Assembly: GCF_026711005.1 (NCBI RefSeq)
Contig: NZ_JAPPVJ010000002.1
Location: 124,001-188,000, forward strand
Reading direction: 5' to 3'
Origin: Sphingobacterium sp. UT-1RO-CII-1
Lineage (GTDB): Bacteria; Bacteroidota; Bacteroidia; Sphingobacteriales; Sphingobacteriaceae
DNA: 64,000 bases
Notes under the pieces: model-generated
What the model was told of the DNA's origin: nothing
The model's database searches: none
The model's input: the letters and a program-made list of their open reading frames with translations, nothing else
Part shown: one piece after another, positions 35,375 through 45,711 of the stretch
Layout of the letters: each line of letters begins with the position of its first letter
Position numbering within the stretch: the first letter of the stretch is position 1
Made by a program: the position numbers and the translations under genes

Positions 35375-36541
35375 GTGGATAAACAAGAACTGCAAAAACT
35401 CTTACTAGCGCATAGGGAAAATCGTCTTACCGAAGATGAGGCAGATCGATTGTTTTCTTTTATCGAGACCCAAAAGGGTGCCTCCTTGCTTGAACACATA
35501 TGGGATGAAAACTTTACAATTGAAAATAATGAAGCTTTAAACACCGATTTAACCGCTCCATTAAACTCCTTTAATCGTAAAATAAAACGTGCCAAAAACA
35601 GGCAATATATAAAACAATCATTCGCAGCTGCCGCAGTTTTGATTGTCGTGTTGGGCGTATCGTTTTTCATGATTAATAATAGAGATGCTACAAATGAACA
35701 TAGAAGCGCAGCATGCATCATTAAGCCAGGAGAGGATAAAGCAATTATTACCCTAGAAGACGGACAGGAAATTGACTTAAATGCCCACCGCGGAGATACA
35801 ATTTATGCCAATACTGATTTTAATATCTACGTCGGGGATGATGGCAGGGTTGAATATCTATTTAATAAAGAAAATAAAAATATTTTATCAAGACGGCTCA
35901 ATAAAATTAAAACGCCTAAGGGAGGGGCCTATCAACTAGCGCTGCCCGATGGAAGTAAAGTATGGCTAAACTCCGATTCAGAATTGATATATCCTATTCA
36001 ATTTGATGCAGAGTCGCGCGAGGTTTCTTTAAAAGGGGAGGCTTTTTTCGAAATTGCACATGCCTACCATAACAATAAAAAGGCTTCCTTTCTTGTAAAT
36101 ACAGGCGATCAGCAAATTACGGTACTGGGCACAAGTTTTAATGTAAATACTTATAAAGATAATTTTTCGACAACATTAGTCACCGGAGAGGTAATGCTGA
36201 AAGATAATTCAAGCAATGAAAAAATATTACTCTACCCTAATCAATTAGCAACATTTGATAAATCTATTGGCAAGTTTAGAGTAGAAAAAGTAGATCCATA
36301 TTATAGTATGGCTTGGAAGCAAGGAAAATTTGCCTTTGAAGGAGCATCCATCTATGAGGTGATGGATCAGATAAGTAGGTGGTATGATATTGAAGTGGAG
36401 TATGATGAGCCGTTTACTGACGTGTTTTTTAGTGGATCCATGTCTAAAACTATGGCTATTAAAGAACTTTTGCAGATTATTGAATGGACAGAAGCTATAA
36501 AATTTGAAATAAAGGAAAGGAGGGTTATAGTAAAACGTTAA
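35375..36541 (+). CDS. FecR-family anti-sigma factor
   Basis: 388 aa, starting at GTG 35375 (MDKQELQKLL). A cytoplasmic helical part of about 85 residues binds the sigma factor. One membrane helix follows (SFAAAAVLIVVLGVSFFMI). The periplasmic FecR domain has TPKGGAYQLALPDGSKVWLN and YPIQFDAESREVSLKGEAFF; the C-terminal DUF4974-type end is FSGSMSKTMAIKELLQIIEW. It transmits a signal from the STN domain of the SusC protein at 36662 to the sigma factor. Confidence 0.92.
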   Translation: MDKQELQKLLLAHRENRLTEDEADRLFSFIETQKGASLLEHIWDENFTIENNEALNTDLTAPLNSFNRKIKRAKNRQYIKQSFAAAAVLIVVLGVSFFMINNRDATNEHRSAACIIKPGEDKAIITLEDGQEIDLNAHRGDTIYANTDFNIYVGDDGRVEYLFNKENKNILSRRLNKIKTPKGGAYQLALPDGSKVWLNSDSELIYPIQFDAESREVSLKGEAFFEIAHAYHNNKKASFLVNTGDQQITVLGTSFNVNTYKDNFSTTLVTGEVMLKDNSSNEKILLYPNQLATFDKSIGKFRVEKVDPYYSMAWKQGKFAFEGASIYEVMDQISRWYDIEVEYDEPFTDVFFSGSMSKTMAIKELLQIIEWTEAIKFEIKERRVIVKR

Positions 36542-36661
36542 TTATTGAAATAAAGCAAACTGCAAAGAAAAACAGGAGTGTTGGCGCACCCCTGTAAAGC
36601 AAGGTCAATGCAGTAGTAAATCTGAACAACTAACTATTTTATTAACACAAGCAATTTACAA

Positions 36662-39600
36662 ATGTATACAAAAAAATACGATTTAGAAGCAGGTGCGTTT
36701 TTGTTCCTGTTTAAAAAAATACCGTTGAAAATGAAGCTTTCCATCATTTTGACTTTTTTAGTATCGTTACAGGGTTTTGCCTTGACATTTGGTCAAAAGG
36801 TCACTATAAAGCAGAAAAATATGTTGATCTCTGATTTGATTAGAGATTTACAGAAAAATACTGATTACAATATATTTTACGATCAGTCTTTGTTTAAGAA
36901 AAATCAAAGAACAGATGTGTTTATTTCTGAAGCAGCCGTGTCGGAGGTGCTGGAGACCGTATTAAAGCCTTTATCTATAGGTTATAAAATACATAACAAC
37001 AATGTCGTTTTAATAAAACTTGATAATAATGTTGCTGCCCTTACTCCAAAAACAGTGGTAAATACAAGCAGTCAACAGCTTAGTATTAGCGGAAAAGTTA
37101 TGGACAATAACAATCAGCCGCTCAGTAATGTAACAGTATTAGACCCATCCACGGATAAGGGGACTATAACCGACGAGAGTGGTAATTATAGGCTTAATGT
37201 CAGTAAGATTCCTCTAAGATTAAGGTTTAGTCTGGTCGGTTATGTTACCTTAGAACAACTTATAAATAATGCGACAGGGACTTCTACAATTTTAGAATCT
37301 GCTATAGAACAGGTTGATGAAGTGATTGTAGTGGGCTATGGCACACAAAAGAAAGTTAACCTCACCGGTGCGGTTGATCAGGTTACATCGGAGGTTTTTG
37401 AAAACAGACCCATTACGAATATTGCACAGGGCTTAGTAGGGGCTGTACCTAATTTGAATATTCAACTTTTTGATGGTAAACCCACGCAATCTCCAAATTT
37501 TAATATCAGAGGAACGACTTCTATTGGCCAAGGCGGTAGTGCACTGATTTTAATAGATGGGGTAGAGGGCGACCCTAAAATGCTTAACCCGAATGATGTG
37601 GAAAGTATTTCTGTTTTGAAAGATGCCGCTTCGGCGTCAATTTATGGTGCGCGTGCAGCATTTGGGGTCGTACTGATTACCACAAAATCTGCTAAAGAGG
37701 GAAGAACATCAATTTCATATACAAGCAACCTTTCTTTTAAGTCTCCCACTGCTGTACCAGATAATATTACAGAGTCTTACCCTTGGGCACAAGCATTTAA
37801 TGACGCTTGGTCCAACTGGAATGACAGCGGGACTACACCTACTGCGATCAATAAAACTTTGCCTTTTTCACCAGCATATTTAGCAGAAATAAAGCGCCGG
37901 TGGGAAGATCCTACTTTACCACGGGTTGAAGTTAACCCATCTACGGGTGAATACATGTATTACTACAGTACAGATTGGTATAGAGAACTCTATAAAAGCA
38001 ATTTTGCCTCCCACGATCATAATTTAGCATTGTCTGGCGGAAATGATAAAGCTGTTTTTTATATCAGTGGTAGATTTAACGGACAGGATGGTCTTTTTAG
38101 GTATAACAGCGACAAGTACAGTATGTATAACCTGAGAGCTAAAGGTGCAATAAAATTGACAAACTGGCTCGAAGTAGATAATAATACGGAGTATTCTAGA
38201 ATGAGTTACTTCCAGCCACTGAATGTGGGCGAAGGCAGTGGTATATGGCGTAATATGGCCGATGAAGGACACCCCTTGGCACCGTTACTGAACCCCGACG
38301 GAACTTTATCTTTTTCTTCTGCTTATACAGTGGGTGATCATTATATCGGCCGCAATGGAGTTGATAGTGATCAGCGTTTCTTAAAAAACAGAACAGGTGC
38401 CGTAGCGAGTTTTTTAGATAAATCATTGAATTTTAGAGCCGATTTCACCTTTCAGACGACGGATATCTCTTCCCAGCAAAATAGAGTACAAGTGCCCTAC
38501 AGTAGGTATGAAGGCGTGATAGGTTATACGGGTACTAATACGAATGATTTGGAAGAGCGAAGAAGAAATACAGATTATATAGCTACAAATATCTATGCAG
38601 ATTATAAGACGTCTATTAATGAAGATCATAACCTATCATTATTGCTAGGCTATAACTATGAGCAGTCGAAATATAAAAACTTAACTGCACGGAGGAATGG
38701 AATTGTTTACCCGGATGCCGGAGATATAAATTTAGCATTGGGGCAAAGTATTGTGACGACCGGGGGGTATAAAAAGTGGGCTATAGCTGGTGGGTTTTAT
38801 CGGGTAAATTATGATTATAAAGAACGTTATTTGTTAGAAGTAAATGGCAGATACGACGGTTCTTCTAAGTTTCCGTCAGACCAACAGTGGGCATTTTTCC
38901 CTTCTGCATCAATGGGCTGGAGACTATCGGAAGAAAGTTTCTGGAAGGTAGATCCTAAGCATGTCTCGAATGTAAAAATTAGAGCTTCTTACGGAATGCT
39001 TGGGAATGGAAACATAGATCCATACACTTTTATGGAAAACTTTGCTATTTCTCAATCAGGCAGGATTATAAATGGTACCAGACCTCAAAAGACTGGACAG
39101 CCCAATGTAGTGCCATCAGGCTTAACCTGGGAAAAGTCTACAACCAAAAATATTGGTCTTGAATTTGGCTTACTGAATAACCGTTTGCAATTTGTGGGCG
39201 ACTATTATATTCGGACAACAACGGATATGTTTACTGTGGGGCCAACACTTCCTGCTATTTTTGGTACAGATGTTCCGAAAGGCAACTATGCGGATATGGA
39301 CACGAAAGGCTGGGAGTTTACTGCAACTTGGAGAGATAAGTTCCAGCTTAAAGAAAAGCCATTTAATTACGATGTGAAAATCGTACTATCTGATTATACA
39401 TCTGAAGTAACTAAATATAATAACATAGACAAGCTATTAACGGATTACTACGTTGGCCAAAAAATAGGCGAAATATGGGGGTATCAGGTAGAAGGTCTTT
39501 TCAGGTCGGAAGACGAAATCAGAAACTCTCCCAATCAGTCGAATATTCCGAATACAAACACCCGAAAAAATTACCCTGGAGATTTAAAGTTTAAAAATCT

Positions 39601-40225
39601 AGATGGTGATGATGAAATTTACCACGGATTAAATCAGGCAGGTAATTCGGGAGATAAATCTATTATTGGTAATTCGACAAGTAGATATTCGTTCGGGATT
39701 AATTTAGGAGGGGATTGGAATGGAATTTTTGCTTCCGCATTCTTTCAAGGAGTATTAAAACAAGATTGGTACCCAGCACCCGAATCACGTTTTTGGGGAC
39801 AATACAATAGGCCGTACAATGCTTATCCAAGCTGGCACGAAAACAATATGTTTAGAGAAGAGCTCGGTAATTATGATGCCTATTTACCTCGCTTGGTGGG
39901 GTATATAGCTCAAGGATCCGGTCGGGTATTAAATGTTCCCAACGATCGTTATTTGCAGAATGCATCATACATTCGTTTAAGGAATATTCAGCTAGGCTAT
40001 AGTTTACCTAGTTCAATAGCCTCTAAAATTAGTGCTTCTGCGCTTAAAGTATATGTGTCGGGGGAAAATCTTTGGACTTGGTCGCCTATGTACAAATGGA
40101 CAAAAGATACCGATGTAACAAATATCTATGGATCAGATCGTGACTTGGGCGGTGGCGGCAGTGGGGATGGCTATAATTACCCAATGCTAAAAGCACTTTC
40201 TTTTGGAATTATTGTAGGCTTTTAA
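36662..40225 (+). CDS. SusC-family TonB-dependent transducer/receptor with STN domain
   Basis: 1187 aa. Signal near SIILTFLVSLQGFALTFGQ. STN (secretin/TonB short N-terminal) domain about 45-125 (LISDLIRDLQKNTDYNIFYD), then a carboxypeptidase-D-like domain (ISGKVMDNNNQPLSNVTVLD), TonB box (DEVIVVGYGTQKKVNLTGAV), plug (NFNIRGTTSIGQGGSALILI, SVLKDAASASIYGARAAFGV) and barrel. The STN domain fits signalling through the FecR/ECF pair directly upstream, so ligand binding should induce its own operon. Paired with SusD at 40237. Ligand unknown. Confidence 0.93.
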   Translation: MYTKKYDLEAGAFLFLFKKIPLKMKLSIILTFLVSLQGFALTFGQKVTIKQKNMLISDLIRDLQKNTDYNIFYDQSLFKKNQRTDVFISEAAVSEVLETVLKPLSIGYKIHNNNVVLIKLDNNVAALTPKTVVNTSSQQLSISGKVMDNNNQPLSNVTVLDPSTDKGTITDESGNYRLNVSKIPLRLRFSLVGYVTLEQLINNATGTSTILESAIEQVDEVIVVGYGTQKKVNLTGAVDQVTSEVFENRPITNIAQGLVGAVPNLNIQLFDGKPTQSPNFNIRGTTSIGQGGSALILIDGVEGDPKMLNPNDVESISVLKDAASASIYGARAAFGVVLITTKSAKEGRTSISYTSNLSFKSPTAVPDNITESYPWAQAFNDAWSNWNDSGTTPTAINKTLPFSPAYLAEIKRRWEDPTLPRVEVNPSTGEYMYYYSTDWYRELYKSNFASHDHNLALSGGNDKAVFYISGRFNGQDGLFRYNSDKYSMYNLRAKGAIKLTNWLEVDNNTEYSRMSYFQPLNVGEGSGIWRNMADEGHPLAPLLNPDGTLSFSSAYTVGDHYIGRNGVDSDQRFLKNRTGAVASFLDKSLNFRADFTFQTTDISSQQNRVQVPYSRYEGVIGYTGTNTNDLEERRRNTDYIATNIYADYKTSINEDHNLSLLLGYNYEQSKYKNLTARRNGIVYPDAGDINLALGQSIVTTGGYKKWAIAGGFYRVNYDYKERYLLEVNGRYDGSSKFPSDQQWAFFPSASMGWRLSEESFWKVDPKHVSNVKIRASYGMLGNGNIDPYTFMENFAISQSGRIINGTRPQKTGQPNVVPSGLTWEKSTTKNIGLEFGLLNNRLQFVGDYYIRTTTDMFTVGPTLPAIFGTDVPKGNYADMDTKGWEFTATWRDKFQLKEKPFNYDVKIVLSDYTSEVTKYNNIDKLLTDYYVGQKIGEIWGYQVEGLFRSEDEIRNSPNQSNIPNTNTRKNYPGDLKFKNLDGDDEIYHGLNQAGNSGDKSIIGNSTSRYSFGINLGGDWNGIFASAFFQGVLKQDWYPAPESRFWGQYNRPYNAYPSWHENNMFREELGNYDAYLPRLVGYIAQGSGRVLNVPNDRYLQNASYIRLRNIQLGYSLPSSIASKISASALKVYVSGENLWTWSPMYKWTKDTDVTNIYGSDRDLGGGGSGDGYNYPMLKALSFGIIVGF

Positions 40226-40236
40226 AATGTTGAACC

Positions 40237-42000
40237 ATGAAAACAGTTAAATATATATATGTGTTGTTATTGCTGACAACAGTAGTAAGTTGTAAGCTGG
40301 ATGAGATACCTGTTGATACAGCTACTAAGAAGGCCGTGTTTGATAGTGAAAATGGAATGCAGCTTTATGCAAACTCATTTTATGATATTTTACCTTCTCC
40401 AGATGAAGGCGTATTCACTAAAGACGACTTGTCTGATTTAGTGGCACGGAATGGTGTCGATAATCTTTTAGCACCCGGAGCTCTAAGCCCTATTACAAGT
40501 ACAGGGTGGAGCTGGAAAGATTTGAGAAACATTAATTATTTTTTAGAAAATGCAGAACAAAGTACAGTCTCTAATAAAAACAATTTTATTGGTTTAGCGC
40601 GTTTCTTTAGAGCATTATTCTATTTTGAAAAAGTTAAACGATTTGGTGATGTGCCGTGGGTAGAGAAAACGATTGATATTGACAATGATGCAGTTTTGTA
40701 TGCCGGGCGGGATAGTCGTTTTGATATTATGGACAAAGTATTAGCCGACCTTAATTTTGCTATCGATAACATAGAATTAGAGTCTGACCCATCTTCGACC
40801 AGAATTACATCAAATGTTGCACGTGCATATAAAACAAGGATATGTTTGTATGAAGCATCTTTTAGAAAATACCATAAGAGCTATCAAAAGGAAGGTACAG
40901 CAGAGACTTGGTATAAAGAGGTGATAAAAGAGGCAAATGCTATTAAAGGTTTCTTTTTACACGAGTCGGCTGATATAGAAAAGTCTTATCGATCACTATT
41001 TATTACAAAAGCACCATTTGCTGATGAAACAATTCTTGCTGTCACACTTGATGCAAACCTTCAAGTTTTTAGCTCTGCAAACAGACGCTTTATTAGCCCG
41101 ACTTTTGGTAATAGACCGAGCTTAACGAGAAACTTTGTAAATATGTATTTGAATATTGATGGCTCGCGCTATACGGACAATCCGGGATATAAAACGCAGA
41201 CTTTTTCAGACGAAGTAAAACAACGGGACCTCCGTTTAAAACAAACGATACGCTCAGGTGATTATGCCCGAACAGAAAATGGTGTCCCGGTTATTTCACC
41301 TCCGAATTTTAGTCAAACATATACAGGGTATCAACCTATAAAATGGTCGTATGATGAGAGGTTTCCTTTTGATGATGAAAGTCGTAATGATAATGCACAC
41401 ATTATTATGCGTTGGGCGGAAGTGCTGTTAAACAAAGCAGAAGCTCTTGCAGAACTTAATGAAATGACCGCATCTGAATGGGCTGTAACTATAGGAGCTT
41501 TACGAAAGAGAGCAGGCATACCGCAAAACATAGCAAATACGCTACCCACTGTTGCTGACCCTTACCTGGTTAAGTATTATAATGGGAAATTCACAAATGC
41601 AATTATGCTAGAGGTTATGCGTGAGAGAGCCGTGGAAATGATATTTGAAGGCTTAAGAACAGACGATCTTATTCGCTGGCGACTAGGAGACATGTTTCAG
41701 AATGTTAAATTTAATGGAATATTTATACCTGCATTAGGCGAGTATGACTTAAACGGTGATGGGATAATGGATGTTTGTTTTTATCAGGGGACAAAACCAC
41801 AGTCGACAACCAAGAATATTGCATATGTGCAGATTTCTACGGGTAATTCTGCTGGGCAAGTACAGCTTTCTGAAGGTGACCATGGTGAATTGATTTGGAA
41901 TCCGGGGGAAAGAGAATGGCAGGATAAAAAATATTTATATCCTATACCAAAAACAGACTTTGAAAGAAATCCTGCACTAGGACAAAATAAAGATTGGTAA
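40237..42000 (+). CDS. RagB/SusD-family lipoprotein
   Basis: 587 aa. Lipoprotein signal LLLLTTVVSC then KLDEIPVDTATKKAVFDSEN. SusD motifs: FIGLARFFRALFYFEKVKRF, IMRWAEVLLNKAEALAELNE and MRERAVEMIFEGLRTDDLIR. Starts 11 bp after its SusC. The C-terminal WQDKKYLYPIPKTDFERNP is typical. Confidence 0.93.
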   Translation: MKTVKYIYVLLLLTTVVSCKLDEIPVDTATKKAVFDSENGMQLYANSFYDILPSPDEGVFTKDDLSDLVARNGVDNLLAPGALSPITSTGWSWKDLRNINYFLENAEQSTVSNKNNFIGLARFFRALFYFEKVKRFGDVPWVEKTIDIDNDAVLYAGRDSRFDIMDKVLADLNFAIDNIELESDPSSTRITSNVARAYKTRICLYEASFRKYHKSYQKEGTAETWYKEVIKEANAIKGFFLHESADIEKSYRSLFITKAPFADETILAVTLDANLQVFSSANRRFISPTFGNRPSLTRNFVNMYLNIDGSRYTDNPGYKTQTFSDEVKQRDLRLKQTIRSGDYARTENGVPVISPPNFSQTYTGYQPIKWSYDERFPFDDESRNDNAHIIMRWAEVLLNKAEALAELNEMTASEWAVTIGALRKRAGIPQNIANTLPTVADPYLVKYYNGKFTNAIMLEVMRERAVEMIFEGLRTDDLIRWRLGDMFQNVKFNGIFIPALGEYDLNGDGIMDVCFYQGTKPQSTTKNIAYVQISTGNSAGQVQLSEGDHGELIWNPGEREWQDKKYLYPIPKTDFERNPALGQNKDW

Positions 42001-42055
42001 TTTTTCAAAAAAAGGCCCAGTGGGCCGAATATGGTTAATTTTAAAAAAATAAGTT

Positions 42056-42910
42056 ATGCGTAATATTTGTTTTAATTTGTTGATAGCAACTCTGTTTTTA
42101 GTAACAGGTTGCACTGCACCTCAGAAAGAAGAAAAGACTACCTATAAAATAGCTAGTTATAACTTAAGGATGGATACAGAAAGAGATAGTATCAATGCTT
42201 GGCCAAATAGAAAAGAAATGGTTAATAGTTTAATTGTATACCATGATTTTGATATTATGGGCACGCAAGAAGGCTTTATTCATCAATTAAAAGACATAGC
42301 AAAGATTCCTTATTTAGATTATGTAGGCGCAGGCCGTGATGATGGTAAAGAAGCTGGAGAGCATTCTGCAATATTTTACAATAGTGAAAAATTTGAAGTA
42401 TTGGATAAAGGAGATTTTTGGTTTAGTGAAAATCCGGAAACACCAGGCTTAGGTTGGGACGCTACTTGTTGTAATCGTATATGTTCGTGGGCTAAGTTTA
42501 AAGATAAGGCTAAAGATCACGTTTTTTACGTATTTAATTCTCATTTCGACCATCAAGGGGTAAAAGCAAGGGAAGAGTCTGGAAAGCTATTGGTAAGTAA
42601 AATAGAAGAAATCGCTAAAGGAGAAAAAGTGATTATTACGGGCGATTTTAATTCGACACCGGATACCGAGCAAATCAAGTTGTTGCAAGACAACTTTAAT
42701 GATGCTTTTAAGCATAGTGAAGAACCTCCTTATGGCCCTGTAGGCACATTTAATGCATTTAAGTGGAACTCTTCTTTTGATTCAAGGATAGATTATATTT
42801 TTGTTTCATCAGATATAAAGGTTTTAAAATATGGTGTTTTAACTGATTCTAAAGAAAATCGGTATCCTTCAGATCATTATCCTGTTGTTGCCGATGTAGT
42901 GCTTAATTAG
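42056..42910 (+). CDS. EEP-superfamily hydrolase, lipoprotein, in the SusCD locus
   Basis: 284 aa. Lipoprotein signal ending LVTGC. EEP motifs: NLRMDTERDS, GTQEGFI, FNSHFDHQG, GDFNSTPD, RIDYIFVSSD and SDHYPVVADV. Paralogue of the protein at 13469. As the last gene of the ECF-FecR-SusCD locus it probably acts on the outer face of the cell or in the periplasm on a phosphate ester from the imported nutrient (organophosphate, nucleotide or phospholipid head group); substrate inferred only. Confidence 0.87.
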   Translation: MRNICFNLLIATLFLVTGCTAPQKEEKTTYKIASYNLRMDTERDSINAWPNRKEMVNSLIVYHDFDIMGTQEGFIHQLKDIAKIPYLDYVGAGRDDGKEAGEHSAIFYNSEKFEVLDKGDFWFSENPETPGLGWDATCCNRICSWAKFKDKAKDHVFYVFNSHFDHQGVKAREESGKLLVSKIEEIAKGEKVIITGDFNSTPDTEQIKLLQDNFNDAFKHSEEPPYGPVGTFNAFKWNSSFDSRIDYIFVSSDIKVLKYGVLTDSKENRYPSDHYPVVADVVLN

Positions 42911-42946
42911 AGTATACGGACCACAGTTTTTTAATCTGTTTCAAGA

Positions 42947-42985
42947 AAATAGTTCATAATCATTTCGTTTATGGACTATTTTTTT
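42947..42985. terminator. Terminator after the regulated SusCD locus
   Basis: AAATAGTTCATAA pairs with TTATGGACTATTT (one G-T pair) around TCATTTCG, followed by TTTTTT. It lies between convergent genes. Confidence 0.7.
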
Positions 42986-43097
42986 GCTGATTCATGACAA
43001 TGTTATATTGCTAATTAGTTGAATTAGGGAGAGCATTTTTTGTTGCTGCAGTATAACGCCTAGATCAAATTTTGACACCCTTTATGTACAATTAAAT

Positions 43098-45287
43098 CTA
43101 TGTATCTAGAAACAACAATGTAACAGTGGTTCCTCTATTTATAATACTTTGAATAGAAATATCGATGTTAAGTTTATCGACAATACGTTTTACGATAGCC
43201 ATGCCGACACCAGACCCTTCATAGCCAGAGGAATTAGACATCCGTTTAAACATTTCATAGATAGAAGCTAATTCATGCTCGTCAATGCCAATACCATTGT
43301 CGCTGATGCTGTAGCTTATGCCACGCTCGGTACGCATAGAACTAACATATACCGCAGCGTTATCAGCCTTAGCTGAATATTTAATGGCATTGCCTATTAA
43401 GTTTAAAAAAAGTTGATATAGTAAGGTTTTTTCACCCATAACAGGAAGAAGCCTATCAACATGAACCTCCATATCCGGAGCGCCAAAACGAAGCTTACTA
43501 GTGTCAATAATTTCATGAATGAAATTTTCAGGTTCTACCTGTTCAGGAACAAAATTAAAAGAACTGGCTTTGGAGAATAAATGTATCTTTTCGAGCATAT
43601 TTAAAATGGTATGCACCGAATCAAGAATATTGGTGCTCATTTTTTTGATGAGTTCGGGTTTTAGATCATTTTTATATTTGAGAAATTCAGACGATATTTT
43701 GATCGCAGATAAAGGATTTTTCAGATCATGACTGATGGTATATGCATAGGTATCCAGTGCTGTATTCATTTCGATCAATTGTGTGTTGAGATTATCGATC
43801 TCTACAGCTTTGTTGACAAGCGAGTCACGAAGGACTTCGCGGATTCGCACCATAAAATGTAACTGTTTTTGGCTCCATTGGCTTGATGTTCCACTTATTT
43901 GTTCACGCCATATCTGAAAAGAAGTACGTGGGGATGGTTTGATCAAACCCTGTACTTTATCTTCTTCATACAATTTTTCAGGTTTACCCGCCCAATTACG
44001 GTCGGTAATCACTTCTCTACGAAACCAAGCAATGAAAAAATCACTTTTTCGATCAATCTCTGCAAACGCAATGCCCGCAATAGGACTATTACCCATAGCT
44101 TGATGAAGTGTTGTTTGATCGGATAATGAATGACTGGTAAATATACGGTCAGTAGATCGTTTACGTAACTCCGGCAATGCCTTTTTTAAATGTTCTTTTT
44201 CAGGTTGTAACCCCTCAAAGTAAATAGCATCTTCAAAACCGATAGCAATACCGTCGGCATCTAATAAATGCATGAGCTCGGGAGCGAAAGTCTTTAGCTC
44301 TGGGAAAAAATTGTATTTCAAAAGAAGCTTTTCTTGCAACATCAGTTCTAACTCCTGAATTTCTTGCAGGTATATTGTTTTTTTCTCTTCTTCCAATTGC
44401 TGAAATTTATTGGCGGCAACATGAACCGCTAATAAGGAAAAATTGCGCAAACCTAGATCAACATGTTTAGATTGAGTGTGCTGACAGCAAACAAGTCCCC
44501 AGAGTTCACCTTTGACCAGAATAGAGAAGCTAATGCTCGATTTAAAACCTGCATTACTTAAATATTGTAAATGAATAGGAGAGAGGTTGCGTATACCTAC
44601 AGTTTCGAGATTAATAAGATTATCATTTTGATGGACAACAGGGATGGGGTCTGCATGAATATCTGCTATATATCGGCAATGCACCTTTTTATATAAAGCT
44701 CTGGCCTGCTGGGGTATATCAAACTCAGGGTAATGTATACCTAAATAAGAGTCTAGCTTGTTATCCTTTAAGCTCTCGGCGATAACTACACCGCTTTGAT
44801 CTTCATTAAATTGATAGACCATGACGCGATCTATAGCTAATGTTTCTGATAGTATACTTGTTAGTGCGGTCCAGATATCTTCGTCGGCTTGTTGTAGATC
44901 CAGCAATTTATTATTGTTTATATCGACATTCACAGCTTCGTTATTACTACATATTTCAAGTTCGACATAAAGTAAATTGTTGAAACTGGATAACGTTAGG
45001 TAATGTGCAAAACCATTGACTTCTACGATATGGGTTGTTTTTTTATAGGTATTAGTTTTATTAAAAGTCTCTAATGCATTCTGCAGAAAATCAAACCCAT
45101 TAAAATCTGGTAAGCTAATTTTAGAAAACCTGCTCCCAATGACAAAACCAGCTGAGGGGAAATAGGTGTCTATATTTTCACTGACAGCTTCAACAATACC
45201 TTCCCTGTTAAAAACGATCAGACACCCAAGATTTTGAATCAATCCGAGGAATTGAATTTTTTCATCTTCACAATTTATTGCATTCAT
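43098..45287 (-). CDS. Bacteriophytochrome-type sensor histidine kinase
   Basis: 729 aa. PAS: INCEDEKIQFLGLIQNLGC with Cys6 where phytochromes attach biliverdin; the usual IQPHG is IQNLG. GAF: YPEFDIPQQAR (Asp of the PASDIP motif), SPIHLQYLSNAG (chromophore His), LWGLVCCQH. PHY: tongue NWAGKP and PRTSFQIWRE (PRxSF). Kinase: HisKA YTISHDLKNPLSAIKI, HATPase NLIGNAIKYS, DNGIGID, GSGVGMAIVKR. The full photosensory core suggests a red/far-red sensor. No response regulator or heme oxygenase lies nearby. Confidence 0.92.
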   Translation of the reverse strand: MNAINCEDEKIQFLGLIQNLGCLIVFNREGIVEAVSENIDTYFPSAGFVIGSRFSKISLPDFNGFDFLQNALETFNKTNTYKKTTHIVEVNGFAHYLTLSSFNNLLYVELEICSNNEAVNVDINNNKLLDLQQADEDIWTALTSILSETLAIDRVMVYQFNEDQSGVVIAESLKDNKLDSYLGIHYPEFDIPQQARALYKKVHCRYIADIHADPIPVVHQNDNLINLETVGIRNLSPIHLQYLSNAGFKSSISFSILVKGELWGLVCCQHTQSKHVDLGLRNFSLLAVHVAANKFQQLEEEKKTIYLQEIQELELMLQEKLLLKYNFFPELKTFAPELMHLLDADGIAIGFEDAIYFEGLQPEKEHLKKALPELRKRSTDRIFTSHSLSDQTTLHQAMGNSPIAGIAFAEIDRKSDFFIAWFRREVITDRNWAGKPEKLYEEDKVQGLIKPSPRTSFQIWREQISGTSSQWSQKQLHFMVRIREVLRDSLVNKAVEIDNLNTQLIEMNTALDTYAYTISHDLKNPLSAIKISSEFLKYKNDLKPELIKKMSTNILDSVHTILNMLEKIHLFSKASSFNFVPEQVEPENFIHEIIDTSKLRFGAPDMEVHVDRLLPVMGEKTLLYQLFLNLIGNAIKYSAKADNAAVYVSSMRTERGISYSISDNGIGIDEHELASIYEMFKRMSNSSGYEGSGVGMAIVKRIVDKLNIDISIQSIINRGTTVTLLFLDT

Positions 45288-45524
45288 GCTCTTGGCTTAA
45301 TTAATGTATGCTGTGTGAATTTTTAAGACTCTCTTAAAAACTTTAAAACAGTATAACAATAAGAAGAAATTGCTCAATTGCCTGTTTAACTGTATAGTTG
45401 CTTAGTAAAATACTGTTTACAGTTAAAAATAGGCATTAAAAACAGCAATGTAACAAAGTATTTAAAATATTTAACTATTCATTTCCGAACAGCACAATGA
45501 AAGAAAGGAAAATGCTTTAAAACA

Positions 45525-45554
45525 AAAAATCCTCATATTGCTATGAGGATTTTT
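45525..45554 (-). terminator. Terminator of the tRNA gene
   Basis: AAAAATCCTCATA, loop TTGC, TATGAGGATTTTT, directly behind the tRNA on the minus strand. A perfect 13-bp stem with T-run on the transcribed side. Confidence 0.85.
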
Positions 45555-45555
45555 G

Positions 45556-45629
45556 TGCGCCCACCTGGGCTCGAACCAGGGACCAAAAGATTATGAGTCT
45601 TCTACTCTAACCAACTGAGCTATAGGCGC
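45556..45629 (-). tRNA. tRNA with CAT anticodon (elongator Met; Ile2 not excluded)
   Basis: 74 nt. Acceptor arms GCGCCTA/TGGGCGC pair with one mismatch-tolerant position and a discriminator A. The D-arm is AGCTCAGTTGGTTAGAGT; the anticodon loop is ACTCATAAT in the stem AGA/TCT; the T-arm is CCTGGTTCGAGCCCAGG. CCA is not encoded. CAT may be Met or lysidine-modified Ile; the sequence alone does not settle it. Confidence 0.9.
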
Positions 45630-45711
45630 AGCTTTTTTGCTCTGTCAAAAAGTAAGTTTGTTTCCTTTTGACGATGCAAACATCGATATTTGTTCTGATA
45701 AAACAAAATTT

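Noticed and set aside
45637..45711. Upstream start of the HAD phosphatase gene
   Set aside because: The 25 extra residues have no HAD character, and the Met at 45712 starts directly before motif I.
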